From an uncultured Rhodanobacter sp. (GTDB lineage: Bacteria > Pseudomonadota > Gammaproteobacteria > Xanthomonadales > Rhodanobacteraceae), in assembly GCA_937906285.1 (NCBI GenBank), contig CALCWL010000246.1:1-18695 (forward strand): DNA of 18,695 nucleotides, written 5' to 3'. Within the stretch, counting starts at the first letter, position 1; each line of letters begins with the position of its first letter. Shown here in pieces: positions 14,905-18,695 of the stretch. The notes beneath the pieces are model-generated. The model was not told the DNA's origin and searched no databases. It saw only the letters and a program-made list of their open reading frames with translations. The translations under genes were made by a program, and so were the position numbers.

Positions 14905-15897
14905 ATGGACAAGCCAGGCAGGATCGTTTGTTTCGGCGAGGCGCTGATCGACATGCTGGCGCAGCCGCCCGCCACCCCCGATGCGCCGCGCGCCTTCCTG
15001 CAGTTTGCCGGCGGGGCGCCGGCGAACGTCTCGGTGGCGGTGGCGCGGCTCGGCGGCGACAGCCATTTCGTGGGCATGCTGGGCGAGGACATGTTCGGCG
15101 ACTTCCTGCTGCGCAGCCTGCAGGAGGCGGGCGTCGCCACCGGCGGCGTGGCGCGTACCGGCGAGGCCCGTACCGCGCTGGCCTTCGTCGCGCTGGACGA
15201 ACATGGCGAGCGCAGCTTCAGCTTCTACCGGCCGCCGTCGGCCGATCTGCTGTTCCGCGCGGCGCACTTCGACCGGCTCGGCTTCGACGGCACCGCCATC
15301 TTCCACGTCTGTTCCAACAGCATGACCGGGGCGGAGATCGCGCAAACCACCTTCGAGGGCATGCGGGGGGCCCGCGCGGCCGGCGCGGCGGTCAGCTTCG
15401 ACATGAACCTGCGGCCGATGCTGTGGCCACGCGGCACCGACCCGGCGCCGCGCCTGTGGCAGGCGTTGGCGCTGGCCGACGTGGTCAAGCTTTCGCGCGA
15501 GGAGTTCGACTGGCTGCGCGGCGCATCCGGTTCTGACGGCGCCGCAGTGATCGAGCGGCTGTGGCGGGGAGGCGCGCAATTGCTGCTGGTTACGGACGGC
15601 GACCGTCCGCTGCGTTGGCACACGCGCGGCGCAGCCGGCGAAGTGCCCGCATTCCGGGTGCAGGTGCAGGACACCACCGCCGCGGGCGATGCCTTCGTCG
15701 GCGGTCTGCTCTACCAGCTCGCGCGCCGGCTCGGCGGTGGCATGGCGCTAGAGACATTCTGCGCCGACCGCACGGCGATCGGCGAGAGCCTGCGCTTTGC
15801 CGCCGCGGTCGGTGCGCTGGCAGTGACCCGCCGGGGTGCCTTCGCCGCGATGCCGCCGCTCGCCGACGTGCTTTCCCTGATCGAGGAGCAGCCGTGA
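14905..15897 (+). CDS. PfkB-family sugar kinase, fructokinase type
   Basis: ATP-dependent kinase that phosphorylates a sugar in the cytoplasm. The 330 residues show the fructokinase-like N terminus IVCFGEALIDML (7-18), the PfkB signature region FAGGAPANVSVAVARLGG (34-51) and the C-terminal signature DTTAAGDAFVGGLL (256-269) with catalytic base Asp262. The Ala in the AAGD anion-hole motif also occurs in ribokinases, so it is not a defect. Start ATG 14905 lies 8 nt after the aldo/keto reductase stop. The N-terminal motif favours fructose or another ketose; 2-keto-3-deoxygluconate is an alternative for this superfamily. Confidence 0.9.
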   Translation: MDKPGRIVCFGEALIDMLAQPPATPDAPRAFLQFAGGAPANVSVAVARLGGDSHFVGMLGEDMFGDFLLRSLQEAGVATGGVARTGEARTALAFVALDEHGERSFSFYRPPSADLLFRAAHFDRLGFDGTAIFHVCSNSMTGAEIAQTTFEGMRGARAAGAAVSFDMNLRPMLWPRGTDPAPRLWQALALADVVKLSREEFDWLRGASGSDGAAVIERLWRGGAQLLLVTDGDRPLRWHTRGAAGEVPAFRVQVQDTTAAGDAFVGGLLYQLARRLGGGMALETFCADRTAIGESLRFAAAVGALAVTRRGAFAAMPPLADVLSLIEEQP

Positions 15898-15931
15898 TGC
15901 CTGGCGACGAACGCAGGGAGTGGGGAAGCCG

Positions 15932-16237
15932 ATGCTGACGGCCGATACCTCCGTCATCCTGTATGCCACTTTCACCGCGTCCGCGGGCAATGCCCTTGCC
16001 GTCGCGGCTCTCCTGAGCGACTACGCCGCGACGGTCCGCAAGGAGCCCGGCAACGTGCTCTTCGAAGCTTCGTGCAAGGCGGACCAACCCGAGTCGTTCT
16101 TCGTCTACGAGGAATATGCCGACGAGGCCGCATTCCAGGCGCACTTGAACGCACCCTACGGCCCATCCTTCAATGCCGCGCTTGCGCCGCTCATCGTCGA
16201 GCCGCAGTCCCTGCTGACGTTCCTGCGAAGAGTATGA
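15932..16237 (+). CDS. Small antibiotic-biosynthesis-monooxygenase (ABM)-fold protein
   Basis: A 101-residue protein of the dimeric alpha/beta-barrel (ABM/YgiN-like) type. It shows an N-terminal beta strand (VILYATFTA), a helix, EPGNVLFEASCKADQPESFFVYEEYADEAAFQAHL with the family's strand-turn-strand pattern and terminal His, and a final strand. Such proteins act as small oxygenases on quinones or as isomerase-like enzymes; no catalytic set can be fixed here. Start ATG 15932 is preceded by GGGGAAG at a normal spacing; GTG 15920 in frame would add four residues. It follows the kinase gene by 34 nt and probably belongs to the same transcript. Confidence 0.8.
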   Translation: MLTADTSVILYATFTASAGNALAVAALLSDYAATVRKEPGNVLFEASCKADQPESFFVYEEYADEAAFQAHLNAPYGPSFNAALAPLIVEPQSLLTFLRRV

Positions 16238-16307
16238 GGCGAGGACAGACAAGGACGGCACGACCGCGAACGGACCCTCTATCACCACAGCTTTTGACAG
16301 AGCCCGC

Positions 16308-18077
16308 ATGAATCGCCCTTGCTTTGCTTCTTCATCGAAGTGGCGCGCCCTGGTGGCGGCCGCGTTTGTCCTGGCCTTGCCCGGTTGCGGTTCCGCCGGG
16401 AGTGCCTCCGGCCCGGCATCCACGGACACCGACGCGTCACCGCCTGCCATTCTGAAGGCCGGTGCCGTGGCCTCGCCCGACCGGTTCGGCGCCGAAGCGG
16501 CGCGGCGAATCCTTGCCGCCGGGGGCAACGCGGTGGACGCGTCCGTGGCGACCGCGTTCACGTTGGCGGTGACACTGCCTTCGGCCGGCAACCTGGGTGG
16601 GGGAGGCTTCATGACCCTGTGGGTGGACGGCAAACCCTACTTCCTCGATTACCGCGAGAAGGCGCCTGCTGCGGCCACCTCCACGATGTATCTGAACGCC
16701 GACGGCAGCCTGGTTCCCGGCCAGAGCCTGAGCGGCTCGCTGGCGGCCGGCGTCCCCGGCACGGTCGCGGGCATGTGGGAGGCCCACCGGAAGTTCGGGC
16801 GGCTCAGCTGGGCGCAGGTGCTGGCACCCGCCATCGGCTATGCCCGGAACGGCTTCATCGCCTATGCCACGGCCAAGCCAGCCTCCGATCCGCGACGCGC
16901 GAACTTCAACCGCTATTTCGGCGGAAAGATGGTCAAGGGAGAGCTGTTCCGGCAACCCGAACTGGCCGCCACTCTGCAGCGCATCAGCGACAACGGCCGC
17001 GGCGAGTTCTACGCCGGCAGGACCGCCGATCTGCTGGTTGCGCAGATGGACCGCAGCGGCGGTCTAGTCAGTCGGAACGACCTGAAGGATTACGCCGCCG
17101 TCTGGCGCGATCCGGTGGTCATCGCTTGGCATGGCCACACCATCTACACCTCGCCGCCGCCCAGTTCCGGCGGTTTCGGCATCGGACAACTGCTGAAAAT
17201 GAAGCAGGCGCTGGCCCCTCGTTTCGCCGCCGCGCCGCTCAATTCGGCGCAGTACATCCATCTGACTGCCGAGATGGAGAAGCGCGTCTTCGCCGACCGC
17301 GCGCAGTATCTGGGCGATCCGGATTTCTTCCCGGTTCCAATGGCGGAGCTACTGTCCGATGACTACCTCGGGCGCCGTGCGGCCGAGGTCGATCCCGCCG
17401 AACCCACACCCTTGGCCGAAGTGAAACCAGGCTTGGACGCTGGCCCGTCCAGCGTCGGCAGCACCGGAGAGAACCCGCAGACCACGCACTTCTCGGTGAT
17501 GGACAAATGGGGCAACGCCGTAGCCAACACCTACACGCTCAACGGTGGTTACGGCAGCGGCGTGGTGGTCGAGGGCGCCGGCTTCCTGCTCAACAACGAG
17601 ATGGACGATTTCGCTACCAAACCTGGCGTGCCGAACCAGTTCGGCGTGGTGGGCGGCGACGCGAATGCGGTCCAGCCCGGCAAGCGGCCGCTGTCGTCCA
17701 TGAGCCCGACCATCGTTGTGAAAGACGGCAGGGCCGTCCTGGTAGTGGGTACGCCGGGAGGCTCGCGCATCTTCACTGCTGTCTACCAAGTGCTGGTGGA
17801 CGTTCTGGATTACCGGTTGCCCCTGGCGGAGGCGCAAGAACAGGGGCGCTTCCATCATCAGCTGCTTCCCGACGACGTGATTTACTACGAAGCCGATCGC
17901 ATCCCCGACAGCGTGGCCGACAACCTGCGGTCGCGGGGCTGGAAGCTGAAGAATGGCCTCGGCGGTGGCCGCGACATACAGGCTATTCAACTGGTGGGCG
18001 ATACGCCCAAGCCGGTATCCGACCCGCGCAACCCCAATGGTCTGGCGCTGACCGTGCCTGCGGTGGAAAAACCGTAA
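16308..18077 (+). CDS. ggt: Gamma-glutamyltransferase, putative lipoprotein
   Basis: Self-cleaving N-terminal-nucleophile hydrolase that splits or transfers the gamma-glutamyl group of glutathione and related peptides outside the cytoplasm. The 589 residues hold a signal peptide ending in a lipobox-like ALPGC (Cys27), which suggests lipidation, although Pro at -2 is unusual. The family features are FLDYREKAP (112-120, Arg116 for the substrate carboxylate), the autoprocessing site at Thr392 in QTTHFSVMDKWGNAVANTYTLN, NNEMDDF (429-435), the lid-loop region GVPNQFGVVGGDANAV (440-455), PLSSMSP (461-467) and the oxyanion GTPGGSRI (481-488). The length matches the family (E. coli 580). The start ATG has only a weak ribosome-binding site. 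It is 70 nt after the ABM gene; whether it shares that operon is unclear. Confidence 0.95.
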   Translation: MNRPCFASSSKWRALVAAAFVLALPGCGSAGSASGPASTDTDASPPAILKAGAVASPDRFGAEAARRILAAGGNAVDASVATAFTLAVTLPSAGNLGGGGFMTLWVDGKPYFLDYREKAPAAATSTMYLNADGSLVPGQSLSGSLAAGVPGTVAGMWEAHRKFGRLSWAQVLAPAIGYARNGFIAYATAKPASDPRRANFNRYFGGKMVKGELFRQPELAATLQRISDNGRGEFYAGRTADLLVAQMDRSGGLVSRNDLKDYAAVWRDPVVIAWHGHTIYTSPPPSSGGFGIGQLLKMKQALAPRFAAAPLNSAQYIHLTAEMEKRVFADRAQYLGDPDFFPVPMAELLSDDYLGRRAAEVDPAEPTPLAEVKPGLDAGPSSVGSTGENPQTTHFSVMDKWGNAVANTYTLNGGYGSGVVVEGAGFLLNNEMDDFATKPGVPNQFGVVGGDANAVQPGKRPLSSMSPTIVVKDGRAVLVVGTPGGSRIFTAVYQVLVDVLDYRLPLAEAQEQGRFHHQLLPDDVIYYEADRIPDSVADNLRSRGWKLKNGLGGGRDIQAIQLVGDTPKPVSDPRNPNGLALTVPAVEKP

Positions 18078-18093
18078 CAGTCGCCGGCGCTCG

Positions 18094-18119
18094 ATGCCCC
18101 CTCCATGGAGTGGGAGCAT
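18094..18119 (+). terminator. Possible weak terminator after ggt
   Basis: An imperfect inverted repeat around CTCCATGGAG (arms atgcc..ctc and gag..gcat) lies 16 nt after the ggt stop and is followed by ATTTCC. The short T-run makes it a poor intrinsic terminator. Some stop is expected here because rpoH has its own control region just downstream. Confidence 0.3.
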
Positions 18120-18128
18120 TTCCATTCG

Positions 18129-18156
18129 CTTGAACGGGACTTCAAGGGCCGCATGT
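18129..18156 (+). promoter_or_regulatory. Sigma-32-like heat-shock promoter upstream of rpoH
   Basis: CTTGAA (18129-18134), a 14-bp spacer and CCGCATGT (18149-18156) match the heat-shock consensus CTTGAA-N(12-15)-CCCCATNT with one mismatch in the -10 element. If it works, rpoH would be transcribed by its own product, with a leader of about 140 nt. The -35 box is also half of a dyad, CTTGAA-N6-TTCAAG. Confidence 0.5.
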
Positions 18157-18173
18157 CGGGGCCTTCGAGCCTC

Positions 18174-18202
18174 TCGACAAGCGCGGGAAATATCTGTACC
18201 AT
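18174..18202 (+). promoter_or_regulatory. Predicted sigma-70 promoter of rpoH
   Basis: TCGACA (five of six with TTGACA) and TACCAT (four of six with TATAAT) are separated by 17 bp. The start would be at about 18209, placing the CIRCE element at about +41 to +67. This is a pattern match only. Confidence 0.4.
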
Positions 18203-18249
18203 TCAGTGCATTAAATATTCGGGTTCCTTGGGCTGAACCAATCCGCGGT

Positions 18250-18276
18250 TTAGCACTCCAATGGCCCGAGTGCTAA
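18250..18276. promoter_or_regulatory. CIRCE element (HrcA operator) in the rpoH leader
   Basis: TTAGCACTC-N9-GAGTGCTAA is an exact match to the CIRCE consensus, with one further T/A pair at 18249/18277. CIRCE binds the heat-shock repressor HrcA. It lies 29 bp before the rpoH start codon and 15 bp before the ribosome-binding site. Confidence 0.93.
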
Positions 18277-18305
18277 ACTTCGATGTCTTGCAGGAGGTTC
18301 CACCC

Positions 18306-18695
18306 ATGTCCCAAGCCCTGGTGACCGCCAACTTCCCGCTGCCCAGCGTGGTCGGCAGCCTGGACGCCTACATTTCCGCGGTGCACCGCATTCCGGTGCT
18401 CAGCGTGGAAGAGGAGCAGGCGCTCTCGCGCGACTACCTGCAGCAGGACAACCTGGAAGCGGCCAAGAAGCTGGTGATGTCGCACCTGCGTTTCGTGGTG
18501 CATGTGGCGCGCGGCTACTCCGGCTATGGCCTGCAGCTTGCCGACCTGATCCAGGAAGGCAACATCGGCCTGATGAAGGCGGTCAAGCGTTTCGACCCGG
18601 ACATGGGCGTGCGCCTGGTCAGCTTCGCGGTGCACTGGATTCGCGCCGAGATGCACGAGTTCATCCTGAAGAACTGGCGCATCGTGAAGGTCGCC
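18306..18695 (+). CDS. rpoH: RNA polymerase heat-shock sigma factor RpoH, N-terminal part (cut by right window edge)
   Basis: Sigma-32 directs RNA polymerase to heat-shock promoters. The 130 visible residues cover the N-terminal region and sigma regions 2.1-2.4: LEAAKKLVMSHLRFVVHVAR (50-69), YGLQLADLIQEGNIGLMKAV (74-93, the RpoH-type core-binding segment), and FAVHWIRAEMHEFILKNWRIVKVA (107-130), which contacts the -10 element. The match to E. coli RpoH is close by eye and distinguishes it from RpoD and RpoS. Start ATG 18306 has AGGAGG 8 nt upstream. A perfect CIRCE and a sigma-32-like promoter lie upstream. In E. coli rpoH directly follows ftsX; here 13.4 kb intervene. Confidence 0.96.
   Translation, partial: MSQALVTANFPLPSVVGSLDAYISAVHRIPVLSVEEEQALSRDYLQQDNLEAAKKLVMSHLRFVVHVARGYSGYGLQLADLIQEGNIGLMKAVKRFDPDMGVRLVSFAVHWIRAEMHEFILKNWRIVKVA

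Noticed and set aside
14905..15897. Ala in the kinase AAGD motif as an inactivating change
   Set aside because: Ribokinases such as E. coli RbsK naturally have AAGD, and the catalytic Asp is present.
16293..16298. TTGACA just before the ggt start as a -35 box
   Set aside because: It is only 9 nt before the ATG and no -10 follows at 16-18 bp; any transcript would start inside the gene.
1..18695. CRISPR arrays, tRNA/rRNA genes, insertion sequences, phage or defence genes
   Set aside because: No spaced repeats, transposase or integrase-like proteins, RNA-gene folds or defence domains were seen on either strand.

Overview
The window looks like chromosomal DNA of a high-GC gammaproteobacterium in the Xanthomonadales/Lysobacterales, most likely Rhodanobacteraceae (Rhodanobacter/Dyella/Luteibacter-like). 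This is inferred from the divergent trxA-rho / rhlB arrangement, the long disordered N-terminal extension of Rho, the Arg-rich C-terminal tail of RhlB, an HrcA/CIRCE site combined with sigma-32, and a large Xanthomonas-style TonB-dependent receptor. No strain-level claim is made.

Left part (1-6576), mostly housekeeping. The minus strand carries trxA and then the start of rho, which runs off the left edge. A 383-bp divergent region separates trxA from the DEAD-box helicase gene rhlB. This rhlB copy carries an in-frame internal deletion that removes helicase motif V and most of motif VI. Next come the cell-division ABC pair ftsE-ftsX (GTGA overlap), a stand-alone response regulator with two receiver domains (the first lacks its phospho-Asp), and ung (uracil-DNA glycosylase), which overlaps the regulator stop codon (ATGA).

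Middle part (about 6600-16237), an accessory sugar-uptake and catabolism locus. It contains a LacI-family regulator, a TonB-dependent receptor, a Tat-exported FAD oxidoreductase related to spermidine dehydrogenase (SpdH), a FucP-type (FHS family) sugar/H+ symporter, an aldo/keto reductase, a PfkB-family sugar kinase of the fructokinase type, and a small antibiotic-biosynthesis-monooxygenase-fold protein. Three near-identical palindromes with the core GATCGAT lie at the regulator's own promoter (one copy) and in the promoter region of the receptor gene (two copies, centres 86 bp apart). This predicts a self-contained, autoregulated LacI regulon. The inferred flow is uptake across the outer membrane by the receptor, possible periplasmic oxidation by the flavoenzyme, inner-membrane transport by the symporter, cytoplasmic reduction and then phosphorylation. 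The substrate is unknown, and the combination does not match the standard fucose or sucrose routes that I know.

Right part (16308-18695). A gamma-glutamyltransferase with a lipoprotein-type signal is followed by the start of rpoH (sigma-32), which runs off the right edge. The rpoH leader holds a perfect CIRCE element (HrcA operator) and a sigma-32-like promoter, suggesting that the two heat-shock regulators are wired together. In E. coli ftsE-ftsX directly precedes rpoH; here they are about 13.4 kb apart, so the sugar locus and its neighbours may have been inserted at that junction.
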